A stretch of 64,000 bases of DNA from Pseudonocardia sp. (GTDB lineage Bacteria; Actinomycetota; Actinomycetes; Mycobacteriales; Pseudonocardiaceae). The DNA lies in NCBI RefSeq assembly GCF_025465255.1, contig NZ_JAODNI010000141.1:33496-97495 (forward strand). Direction: 5' to 3'. The notes beneath the pieces are model-generated. The model did not search any database. It saw only the letters and a program-made list of their open reading frames with translations, and was not told the origin of the DNA. The translations under genes were made by a program, and so were the position numbers. Positions 16,353 to 23,946 of this stretch are shown piece by piece. Positions within the stretch are counted from its first letter, which is position 1; the number at the start of each line of letters is the position of its first letter.

Positions 16353-18097
16353 GCCACGGCCTCCGCGCTGAGCTGGGACTCGACGATCTCGACGTAGGTC
16401 GGGCAGGTCTCGAGCAGCTGCTCGTGCCGCCCGATGCCGACGACCGCCCCGTCGTCGAGCACGACGATCTGGTCCGCGTCCCGGATGGTCGACACCCGCT
16501 GCGCGACGATCACCACGGTCGCGTCCGCGGTGACCGGCCGCAGCGCCGCCCGCAGCCGGGCGTCCGTGGTCAGGTCGAGCGCGGAGAACGAGTCGTCGAA
16601 CAGGTAGATCTCGGGGTCGCGGACCAGGGCCCGAGCGATCGCCAGGCGCTGCCGCTGGCCGCCGGAGACGTTCGTGCCGCCCTGGGAGATCGGCGAGTCC
16701 AGGCCGCCGTTGTTGTCGTCGCGAGCCATCGCCCGGACGAACTCCTCGCCCTGGGCGATGCGCAGCGCGGCCCACAGCTCGTCGTCGGTCGCGTCCGGGT
16801 TGCCGTAGCGGAGGTTGCTGGCGACGGTCCCCGAGAACAGGTACGGCCGCTGCGGGACGAGGCCGATCCGCCGCCAGAGCTCCTCGGGGTCGAGCTCGCG
16901 GACGTCGACGCCGTCGACGGAGACGGAGCCGCCGGTGGCGTCGAACAGCCGGGGCACCATCGAGACCAGCGTGGTCTTGCCCGCCCCGGTGCTGCCGATG
17001 ATCGCCGTGGTCCGCCCCGGCAGCGCCGTGAGGCTGACGTCCCGCAGGACGGGTGCGGCCGCACCGGGGTACCGGAAGGTCGTGTGGTCGAAGACGAGCC
17101 GGCCCTCCCGGCTGCCCGGCATGACGGGGCTCGACGGCGGCGACACGGACGACCCGGTGTCCAGGACCTCGGTGATCCGCTCCGCGCAGACCGCGGCGCG
17201 CGGGATCATGATCGCCATGAAGGTCGCCATCATGACCGCCATCAGGATCTGCAGCAGGTAGGCCAGGAAGGCGGTGAGGGCCCCGATCTGCATCTGGCCC
17301 GCCTCGATGCGGGCCGCGCCGAACCAGAGCACGGCCACGCTGGACGCGTTGAGCACCAGCATGACGATCGGGAAGATCAGCGCCTGCAGCCGCCCGGCGG
17401 CCGTGGCGACCTCGGTGACCTCGGTGTTCGCGACGTCGAAGCGCGCGGTCTCGACGGGCTCCCGGACGAAGGCGCGGACCACCCGGATCCCCGTGATCTG
17501 CTCGCGCAGGATCCGGTTGACCGCGTCGATCCGGACCTGCATGAGCCGGAACTTCGGGACCATCCGCGCGATCACCAGGCCGATCGCGATCGCCAGCACC
17601 GGCACGCTCACTGCCACCAGCCAGGACAGCCCGAGGTCCTCCTGCAGCGCCATGATCACGCCGCCGACGCACATGATCGGCGCGGCGACGAGCATCGTGC
17701 AGGACATCAGCACGAGCATCTGGACCTGCTGCACGTCGTTCGTGGTGCGGGTGATCAGCGACGGCGCGCCGAACCGGTTGACCTCGCGCGCGGAGAACTC
17801 GCCGACCCGGTGGAACACCGCGGCCCGGACGTCCCGGCCGAAGCCCATACCCGTCCGCGAGCCGAAGTAGACCGCGACGATCGAGCAGAGGATCTGCACG
17901 AGCGTCACCAGCAGCATCCAGCCCCCGGTGCTCAGGATGTAACCGGTGTCCCCCTTCGCGATGCCCTGGTCGATGATGTCGGCGTTGAGGCTGGGCAGGT
18001 AGAGCGCGGCCATCGTCCCCACCAGCTGCAGGGCGACGACCATCAGCAACGGCCGGCTGTAGGGCTGCAGGTACTCCCGCAGCAGGCGGATCAACAT
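16349..18097 (-). CDS. ABC exporter half-transporter, degenerate-Walker-B partner
   Basis: A 582-residue ABC exporter half. The six-helix domain begins 'MLIRLLREYLQPYSRPLLMV'. The ATPase domain has Walker A 'GSTGAGKTT' and a canonical signature 'NVSGGQRQR', but Walker B reads 'EIYLFDDSFSALD', with Asp where the catalytic Glu is expected. The H-loop is 'VIVAQRVSTI', with Gln in place of the switch His. It is therefore the catalytically impaired half of the heterodimer with the following gene. Its ATG overlaps the end of tetR by 7 bases, so regulator and exporter are co-transcribed. Confidence 0.92.
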   Translation of the reverse strand: MLIRLLREYLQPYSRPLLMVVALQLVGTMAALYLPSLNADIIDQGIAKGDTGYILSTGGWMLLVTLVQILCSIVAVYFGSRTGMGFGRDVRAAVFHRVGEFSAREVNRFGAPSLITRTTNDVQQVQMLVLMSCTMLVAAPIMCVGGVIMALQEDLGLSWLVAVSVPVLAIAIGLVIARMVPKFRLMQVRIDAVNRILREQITGIRVVRAFVREPVETARFDVANTEVTEVATAAGRLQALIFPIVMLVLNASSVAVLWFGAARIEAGQMQIGALTAFLAYLLQILMAVMMATFMAIMIPRAAVCAERITEVLDTGSSVSPPSSPVMPGSREGRLVFDHTTFRYPGAAAPVLRDVSLTALPGRTTAIIGSTGAGKTTLVSMVPRLFDATGGSVSVDGVDVRELDPEELWRRIGLVPQRPYLFSGTVASNLRYGNPDATDDELWAALRIAQGEEFVRAMARDDNNGGLDSPISQGGTNVSGGQRQRLAIARALVRDPEIYLFDDSFSALDLTTDARLRAALRPVTADATVVIVAQRVSTIRDADQIVVLDDGAVVGIGRHEQLLETCPTYVEIVESQLSAEAVA

Positions 18098-18783
18098 GGG
18101 TGGACCTCGGTCGCGGTGTCGTCGGGGCGGTGACAGGGTTCGGGGCGTGGTTCGGGGGCGCTCGGCGAGGTCTCGGGGCGGGCCAGCAGGCCGTCGAGCA
18201 GGATCGTCACGATCGACCGGGCGGAGAACGCCCGCCCGTCGTTGACCATCGGGTGGGACGAGGAGAAGACGAGCAGCCGGGTCGCGTGGGCGAGCTCGTC
18301 GGCGGGGACGCGCAGCTGCTCCCGGTCCGGCCCGACGAGGTCGACGACGGCGGCGCGGAACCGGTCGTTGAGCGCGGCCGGCGACGGGCGCTCGCACCCG
18401 GGGCCCGGCTCGTCCTGCGGGGGTGGGCCGTGGATGCCCATCGCGTGCAGCAGCCCCATCACGCCGCGCAGCCGGGCCGCGAGGATCTCCACCGCGGCCT
18501 CGAGCCGGTCCCGAAGCGGCAGGGAGCGATCGATCCCGTCGATCGCACGAAGGGTGCTCTCGGGGTCCAGCCCCCGCTTCAGCACCGCGTTCATCAGCGC
18601 GTCCTTGTCCGGGAAGACCCGGAAGAGGGTGCCCTCGGCGACGTCTGCGGCCTCGGCGATCTGCCGTGTGCTGATCCCGGCGCCGTGCTCGAGGACGAGG
18701 GGCAGCGTGGCGGTGACGATCGCGGCGCGCCGCACGTCCGGCGCCATCCGGCTCGCGCGCCGCCTGTTCGTTCCCGCCGTCAC
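18091..18783 (-). CDS. TetR-family regulator of the ABC exporter
   Basis: A 230-residue TetR-type repressor. The N-terminal HTH is 'ISTRQIAEAADVAEGTLFRV' followed by 'FPDKDALMNAVL' (about residues 37-68); the rest is a ligand-binding helical domain ending in a Pro/Arg-rich tail. It is the first gene of the operon and overlaps the exporter gene, so autoregulation of efflux is likely (inference). The region before the ATG is AT-richer ('CTATCAAACGATTTTCG', 18812-18828) and is the probable promoter/operator zone. Confidence 0.88.
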   Translation of the reverse strand: MTAGTNRRRASRMAPDVRRAAIVTATLPLVLEHGAGISTRQIAEAADVAEGTLFRVFPDKDALMNAVLKRGLDPESTLRAIDGIDRSLPLRDRLEAAVEILAARLRGVMGLLHAMGIHGPPPQDEPGPGCERPSPAALNDRFRAAVVDLVGPDREQLRVPADELAHATRLLVFSSSHPMVNDGRAFSARSIVTILLDGLLARPETSPSAPEPRPEPCHRPDDTATEVHPC

Positions 18784-18863
18784 GCGACCGGACGCTAGAT
18801 GAGCGCGGGCTCACTATCAAACGATTTTCGCGCAGACTGAATCCACACCGGACGTACCGGACG

Positions 18864-18912
18864 GCGCAGGGGCCGCTCCCGTGTCGTGTCCACGGTGGAA
18901 CGGCCCCTGTGC
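18864..18912 (-). terminator. Terminator of the monooxygenase operon
   Basis: A 12-bp stem with one G.U pair (18864-18875 with 18901-18912) and a 25-base loop, just past the stop of the monooxygenase gene at 18924 in its direction of transcription. Confidence 0.55.
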
Positions 18913-18923
18913 GGCTTCTCCGG

Positions 18924-20537
18924 TCAGCGCGTGAGCGTGAGGCCCTCGTACCCCCGCTCGGCGACCGTGTCGCAGGCGGCGAAGTAGTTGTTCGCCCCGC
19001 CGAACCACACGTTCACCACAGCCTTCTTCCCCGGGATGTTCGCACCGGTGAACCAGGAGTGGACCTTCGCCCCCTGGGTCAGCAAGGTCCCGCTGACGAC
19101 GTCCTGCACCTGCCGGCCCCAGTCCGCCTCGGCGTCCGCGGTCGCCTCGACGGCCTCGACCTCGTTCTCGCGGGCGTGGTCGAGGGCGTTGCCGATCCAC
19201 TCGACGTTCTTCTCGATGCAGACCGGGATGTTGGCGAACGGGCTGCCCGGGCCGCTGATCGTGAACAGGTTCGGGAAGTCGTGGACCGTGAGCCCGAGGT
19301 AGGTCGACGGGCCGTCCGCCCACTTCTCCTTGAGCGCGAGCCCGTCCCGGCCGCGGATGTCGATGCTGGTCAGCGCCCCGGTGACCGCGTCGAAGCCGGT
19401 GGCCAGGATGAGCACGTCGAACTCGTAGGTGGCGTCCGCGGTGCGCAGCCCGGTCGGGGTGATTTCCTGGATCGGCGCCTTGCTGATGTCGACGAGCGAC
19501 ACCGTGTCGCGGTTGTAGGCCTCGTAGTAGTCGTGCCCGGCCGGGGGGCGCTTGCCCGCGTACGGGTAGCCCCGCGGCGAGAGCAGCTCGGCGGTCTCCG
19601 GGTCGTGCACGATCCCCCGGATCTTGGAGCGGATGAACTCCGCGGCGGACTCGTTGGCCGCCTCGTCGAGGATGATGTCGTCGAAGGTCTCGAAGAGGAA
19701 CCGGAAGCCGCCCGAGGCCCAGCCCTCCTCGTAGATCCGCTGCCGCTCCTCCGCGCTGAACTCCGCCGTCGGGCCGTGGCCGGGGTCGAAGGGCATGGCG
19801 AAGGAGTGGTTGCGGGCCTTGGCCAGGATCTCGTAGTGCCGGGCCTTGAGGTCCGCGATCTCGTCCGGCTCCATCGGCCGGTTCTGCGCCGGGACCACGT
19901 AGTTCGGGGTGCGCTGGAAGACCGTGAGCTGCGCGGCCTGCTCCGCGATGATCGGGATGGCCTGGACGCCGGTGGCGCCGGTCCCGATGATCCCGACCCG
20001 CTTGCCCGCCAGGTCGACGCCCTCGGCCGGCCACCGGCACGTCAGGTAGGTGTCGCCGGCGAACGAGCTCAGCCCCGGGAAGTCCGGGATGTGCGGGGCG
20101 GTGAGCAGGCCCAGGCCGGTGATCACGTACCTCGAGCGGACGAGCTCGCCGGTGTCGGTGGCGACCTCCCAGGTGTTCGAGGACTCGTCGAACGTCGCGG
20201 AGGTGACCCGGGTGCCGAAGCGGATGTCCTTGCGGAGGTCGAACTTGTCCGCGACGAAGTCCAGGTAGCGCAGCATCTCCGGTTGCCCGGGGTAGCGCTC
20301 GGACCAGCTCCACTCCTCGACCAGCTCCTTGCTGAAGGAGAGGCAGTAGTAGTAGCACTCGCTGTCCGTGCGGGCGCCGGGGTAGCGGTTCCAGTACCAG
20401 GTGCCGCCGACGCCGTCACCGGCCTCGTAGACGCGCGCCTCGAACCCGGACTCGCGGACGCGGTGGAGCATGGCCAGGCCGGCGAACCCGGCGCCGATCA
20501 CGACGACGTCGAGGTCGGTCTGCACAGCTGTGGACAT
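18924..20537 (-). CDS. Baeyer-Villiger-type flavin monooxygenase (variant fingerprint)
   Basis: A 537-residue FAD/NADPH monooxygenase of the cyclohexanone-monooxygenase class. The first Rossmann motif is 'VVVIGAGFAGLAMLH', followed by the hallmark 'GVGGTWYWNRYPGARTDSE'. The second Rossmann motif is 'VGIIGTGATGVQ' and the late block is 'LILATGFDAVTGA'. The type I fingerprint FxGxxxHxxxWP reads F159-A-G-D-T-Y-L165-T-C-R-W-P, so the diagnostic histidine is leucine. GAGAGG precedes the ATG. It lies 26 bases after an HSL-type esterase, the usual ketone-to-ester-to-alcohol pair (as in acetone or cyclohexanone degradation). The substrate is inferred only as a ketone or aldehyde. Confidence 0.88.
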   Translation of the reverse strand: MSTAVQTDLDVVVIGAGFAGLAMLHRVRESGFEARVYEAGDGVGGTWYWNRYPGARTDSECYYYCLSFSKELVEEWSWSERYPGQPEMLRYLDFVADKFDLRKDIRFGTRVTSATFDESSNTWEVATDTGELVRSRYVITGLGLLTAPHIPDFPGLSSFAGDTYLTCRWPAEGVDLAGKRVGIIGTGATGVQAIPIIAEQAAQLTVFQRTPNYVVPAQNRPMEPDEIADLKARHYEILAKARNHSFAMPFDPGHGPTAEFSAEERQRIYEEGWASGGFRFLFETFDDIILDEAANESAAEFIRSKIRGIVHDPETAELLSPRGYPYAGKRPPAGHDYYEAYNRDTVSLVDISKAPIQEITPTGLRTADATYEFDVLILATGFDAVTGALTSIDIRGRDGLALKEKWADGPSTYLGLTVHDFPNLFTISGPGSPFANIPVCIEKNVEWIGNALDHARENEVEAVEATADAEADWGRQVQDVVSGTLLTQGAKVHSWFTGANIPGKKAVVNVWFGGANNYFAACDTVAERGYEGLTLTR

Positions 20538-20563
20538 CGGTGTCCTCTCTGGACGTGACGGGG

Positions 20564-21475
20564 TCAGGAAAGGCCGAGACGCGGGCGGACCCAGGTCGCC
20601 ATCGCGGCGATCGTCGCGTCGGCCTCGGGCGCGCGGCCCGCGGAGAACGTGTAGACGTGCTGCATCTCGGGGACGATCTCGAGCGTCGCATCCACCCCGG
20701 CGGCGCGGGCCTTCTCGTGGAAGCGCTCGGCGTTGTCCTGCAGGGTCTCGTGGCCGCCCGCGCAGCTGTACATCGGCGGCAGCCCGGCCGGGTCCGCGTA
20801 GAGCGGGTTGGCGTGCGGATGGGTCGGGTCGCCGCTCTCGCCCAGGAACATGCCCGACATGCCCTCGAGGATCGACCGGCCGACCAGGGCGTCGGTGTCG
20901 GCGTTGCTCTCCAGGGTCTTGCCGAGGTGCTCCATGTCCAGCCACGGGGACATCGGCAGGATCGCGGCCGGGAGCGGGTCGCCGTCGTCGCGGAGCTTGA
21001 GGACGGTGCTGATCGCGAGGTTCCCGCCGGCGGAGTCGCCGGTCGTCACGATGTGGCCGGGCTCGATGCCCTGGCCCAGCAGCCAGCGGTAGGCCGTGAC
21101 GGCGTCCTCCAGCTGGGCCGGGAAGGGGTGCTCCGGGGCCAGCCGGTAGTCGAGGACCAGGGCTCGGGCGCCGACGGCCTTCGCCAGGTGCCCGGCCAGC
21201 TTGCGGTGCGTCGCGATCGACCCGACGACGAAGCCGCCGCCGTGGGTGAACAGCAGCACCCGGTCGGCCGCCGCCTCCAGGGGGATGCACCAGAGGGCGG
21301 GGACGCCGCCGGCGTCGACCTCCTCGTACGTCACCCCGGTCGGCTCGGCCGTCGGCCGGTGCCACTCCTCGAAGAGATCTCGGAGGGTGGCCACGTCCAT
21401 GTCGGGCGCGGCCGCCATCCGGTCGGCCCAGCTCTGATAGATCGTCCGCAGCTCGTCGGACCCGGTGCTCGCCAT
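20564..21475 (-). CDS. HSL-family alpha/beta-hydrolase (esterase)
   Basis: A 303-residue esterase of the hormone-sensitive-lipase family. The oxyanion-hole motif is 'THGGGF' (HGGG at residues 78-81), the nucleophile is S148 in 'TTGDSAGGN', and an acid and histidine lie near 'AGGHETLQDN' and 'EMQHVYTF'. It is the first gene of the esterase-monooxygenase operon and would hydrolyse the ester made by the downstream enzyme (inference). The ATG at 21475 starts the conserved region; the frame opens further upstream inside the promoter zone without a ribosome binding site. Confidence 0.88.
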   Translation of the reverse strand: MASTGSDELRTIYQSWADRMAAAPDMDVATLRDLFEEWHRPTAEPTGVTYEEVDAGGVPALWCIPLEAAADRVLLFTHGGGFVVGSIATHRKLAGHLAKAVGARALVLDYRLAPEHPFPAQLEDAVTAYRWLLGQGIEPGHIVTTGDSAGGNLAISTVLKLRDDGDPLPAAILPMSPWLDMEHLGKTLESNADTDALVGRSILEGMSGMFLGESGDPTHPHANPLYADPAGLPPMYSCAGGHETLQDNAERFHEKARAAGVDATLEIVPEMQHVYTFSAGRAPEADATIAAMATWVRPRLGLS

Positions 21476-21517
21476 GAGCGGAAGGATGGGTGTGGGGACC
21501 TGCGAAAACTGTCCGAC

Positions 21518-21557
21518 AACGCAACACCACACGAACGGACGTGAGGTGTGTAGCGTT
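21518..21557. promoter_or_regulatory. Inverted repeat in the divergent esterase/regulator promoter region
   Basis: AACGCAACAC (21518-21527) and GTGTAGCGTT (21548-21557) form a 10-bp inverted repeat with one mismatch and 20 bases between arms. It sits in the 156-base region between the divergent esterase and AcoR-like regulator genes, a natural site for that regulator. A nearby TGTCCGACA is also palindromic. Confidence 0.45.
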
Positions 21558-21631
21558 CTGGGGCAGTGAGACGCCGGTCACGGTGTTTCACTCGGTTCTC
21601 AGGGCTCGCAAGGACGCGGGGGTGGTGCCTG

Positions 21632-23398
21632 ATGGTGGTCGGCGAACGCGAGGGCGCGCTGCGGAACGCACGCGAGACCTTCCTGTCCGAGGAGGGCCGC
21701 ACCGACCCGGCGCTGCGGCCCGAGATCGTCTCGTCCTGGCGGCGCTCCCGCATGCTGGGCGTGGCGCCGAGCGGCGCGGACGTGCCCTACGAACCGGTGC
21801 TCGGGGGCGCGAACAAGCTGCTCACCGCCGCGGCGAACCCCGTTCTGGACTGGCTCGCGGACCACCTCAGCGGCGGCACCGCCGTCATCCTCGCGGACGC
21901 GGACGCCCGCATCCTGGATCGGCGCACGGACGGCCGGACGGTCGCGCGGCACCTGGACAAGGTGCTCGCCGTCCCCGGGTCCTGCTTCGGCGAGGAGCAC
22001 ATCGGGACGAACGGGATCGGCAGCGTCCTCGAGTCCGCCGGGCCGGTGATGATCGCCGGGGCCGAGCACTACCGGGACAACCTGCAGGACTTCACCTGCG
22101 TGGGCGCGCCGCTGCGGCACCCGGTGAACCGGCGGGTGGTCGGGGTGTTGGACGTCTGCTGCCGCTACGACGACACGAGCGCGCTGATGAAGCCGCTGAT
22201 GCTCGCCGCGTCCCGGGAGATCGAGTCCCGGATGTACGCCGAGTCGTCGCTGCGCGAGCGGATGCTGCTGGAGGAGTTCCTGCAGGTCTCGCGGCGGTCG
22301 TCGGCCGCGGTGGTGTCGCTGAACCAGGACTTCATCATCACCAACACCTCGGCGGCGAAGCTGCTGGACCCGGAGGACCACGCACTGCTCTGGGACTGGG
22401 CGTCGACGGTGATGACCGGCCGCGGGGACTGCGCCGGCGAGGTCCGGCTGGGCCGCGACGTCGTGGTCCACGCGCGGGGCCGGACGGTCGGGGAGAACGG
22501 GGCCTCGGCCGCGGGGGTGCTGATCGAGATGCGCCGGCAGTCCGCGGGATCGCCGCACCGGCGTCCGGCGCGGCCCACGTCGTCGTCGCACGATCTGCTG
22601 CCCGGGCGGAGCGCCGTGTGGCAACGAGCCTGTCAGGACCTCGCCGTCGCAGACCGGTCCGGCCTCGACGTCCTGGTCACCGGCGAGCCGGGCACCGGCA
22701 AGATGCACGCCGCCCGGCACGTCGGAGACCCCGACGCGACGACGGTCATGGACGCCGCACTCGCCGATCCGGGCTGGCTGGACCGGGCCGGGCGGCGGCT
22801 GGGCCTGCCCGGCACGCTCGTCCTGCGACACCTGGACCTCACGCCCGACGCCGCGTGCGCGGCGCTCGCCGCCCGGCTCGACGCCCGGCAGGGCCTGCCC
22901 GCCCGGATCGTCGCGACGGCCGGGCAGCCGGTCGGCGACACCCCCGCCGCCCGTCTGCTGGACCGCTTCCCGGCCCGGGTCACCCTCCCGCCCCTACGGA
23001 ACCGGCCGGAGGACCTCGCGGACGTCGTGCCGGTCCTGATCCGCCGGCGCACCGGGCCCGGGTCGCTCCCGCGGCTGCAGGCCGCGACGCTGCAGGCGTT
23101 GATGGCGCTGGACTGGCCGGGCAACGTCCGCGAGCTCGACGCCGTCCTGAGCGCGGCGCTGCTGCGCGCCATGGGATCGGACGTCGCGCTGACCCACCTG
23201 CCGCCGGAGTACCGGCGGACGGCGCCGCGGCGGGCGATGCCGTCGCTGAAGCGGGCCGAGCGGGAGACGATCCTGGAGGCGCTGACGGACGCGGCGGGGA
23301 ACAAGCTCGTCGCGGCGGAGAGCCTGGGGATCGCGCGGTCGACGCTGTACCGGAAGATGCGGGCGCTGGGGATCGACGAGAAGCGCTGGGGGGCGTAG
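21632..23398 (+). CDS. AcoR/MimR-type GAF-AAA-Fis regulator, sigma54-independent form
   Basis: A 588-residue regulator. It has an N-terminal 'SWRRSRMLGV' block, a GAF domain with 'GSCFGEEHIGTNGIG' and 'VVGVLDVCCRYDD', a PAS-like segment near 'VVSLNQDFIITNTSAAKLLD', a reduced AAA+ core, and a C-terminal Fis HTH ('NKLVAAESLGIARSTLYRKM'). Walker A survives as 'VTGEPGTGKMHAARH', but the GAFTGA loop that contacts sigma-54 is absent and the Walker B region reads 'GTLVLRHLDL'. Actinobacteria lack sigma-54, so it must act differently. It is divergent from the esterase-monooxygenase operon, its likely target. The start at 21632 is the first ATG giving the family N-terminus; no clear ribosome binding site. 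Confidence 0.85.
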   Translation: MVVGEREGALRNARETFLSEEGRTDPALRPEIVSSWRRSRMLGVAPSGADVPYEPVLGGANKLLTAAANPVLDWLADHLSGGTAVILADADARILDRRTDGRTVARHLDKVLAVPGSCFGEEHIGTNGIGSVLESAGPVMIAGAEHYRDNLQDFTCVGAPLRHPVNRRVVGVLDVCCRYDDTSALMKPLMLAASREIESRMYAESSLRERMLLEEFLQVSRRSSAAVVSLNQDFIITNTSAAKLLDPEDHALLWDWASTVMTGRGDCAGEVRLGRDVVVHARGRTVGENGASAAGVLIEMRRQSAGSPHRRPARPTSSSHDLLPGRSAVWQRACQDLAVADRSGLDVLVTGEPGTGKMHAARHVGDPDATTVMDAALADPGWLDRAGRRLGLPGTLVLRHLDLTPDAACAALAARLDARQGLPARIVATAGQPVGDTPAARLLDRFPARVTLPPLRNRPEDLADVVPVLIRRRTGPGSLPRLQAATLQALMALDWPGNVRELDAVLSAALLRAMGSDVALTHLPPEYRRTAPRRAMPSLKRAERETILEALTDAAGNKLVAAESLGIARSTLYRKMRALGIDEKRWGA

Positions 23399-23446
23399 TC
23401 GCTCTCTCCTGTCGTCGATCACGGGCAGAGAGCGGTCGCATTGCGG

Positions 23447-23504
23447 CGATCAAGGGCAAAAGGGCGCTCGTGGTGATCGATCGACGCCCCTTCGGCCTTG
23501 ATCG
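23447..23504. repeat. Imperfect long inverted repeat, intergenic
   Basis: Two 20-base arms (23447-23466 and 23485-23504) match at 17 of 20 positions when folded, separated by 18 bases. The arms end in CGATCAAGG...CCTTGATCG. It starts 49 bases after the regulator stop, so it may act as terminator, but its form suggests a dispersed palindromic element. The rest of 23399-23761 contains no supported gene. Confidence 0.6.
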
Positions 23505-23761
23505 GCGAGAGTTGCGACGGTCGGGAGCCGCGAAGGCCATCTGGCCCTGCGATACCGGACCTCGCTCGTCGTGGTCGGGGCGGCGGGCGTCCGCGCGCGT
23601 GAACCCGTCACGACCGGGGGCGGCCGACAGGAGAACACCCCTTGCCCCCGGGATTGACCGCGGCGGCGACTGAGGCGCGTCGACGAATGACCTCTGACCT
23701 GCGGTGAATGGCCTGAGTTCGAACCCAAGACCAACGAGCTCCGGCTGGCGCGTCACCGCAA

Positions 23762-23946
23762 CCGCCCCGGCGGCAGCCTCAGCTCGACAACCTGGTCATG
23801 CGCTGCAAGATCCACCACGGCTCCTGCACGCCGACTCCGGCTGGACCGTCCGCATCCGCGACGGACTCCCCGAATTCCTCCCACCGAGATGGATCGACCC
23901 GGAGCAGGCACCGCGACGGAAACCCCTGCCGCACCTGCTCGGCTAG
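23762..23946 (+). pseudogene. Remnant of a 13E12/DUF222-type HNH endonuclease
   Basis: The last part of an actinobacterial HNH endonuclease survives in two frames. 'QLDNLVMRCKIHH' (frame of 23783) is the zinc/HNH core, and after a one-base loss near 23819 the text continues as 'LLHADSGWTVRIRDGLPEFL' and 'PPRWIDPEQAPRRKPLPHLL' to a stop at 23946. Restoring the missing base would give the usual HHRLLH join. Stops at about 23705 and 23714 cut off any upstream homology, so only about 60 codons remain. Its end overlaps the stop of the convergent flippase-like gene by 3 bases. Confidence 0.75.

Noticed and set aside
21476..21631. Sigma-54 (-24/-12) promoter for the esterase operon
   Set aside because: No GG-N10-GC element was recognised, and the regulator lacks the GAFTGA loop.
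23705..23740. 'GAGTTCGAACCCAAG' looks like a tRNA T-arm on the plus strand
   Set aside because: The 5-bp T-stem does not pair, and no acceptor or anticodon arm can be drawn in the flanking 80 bases.
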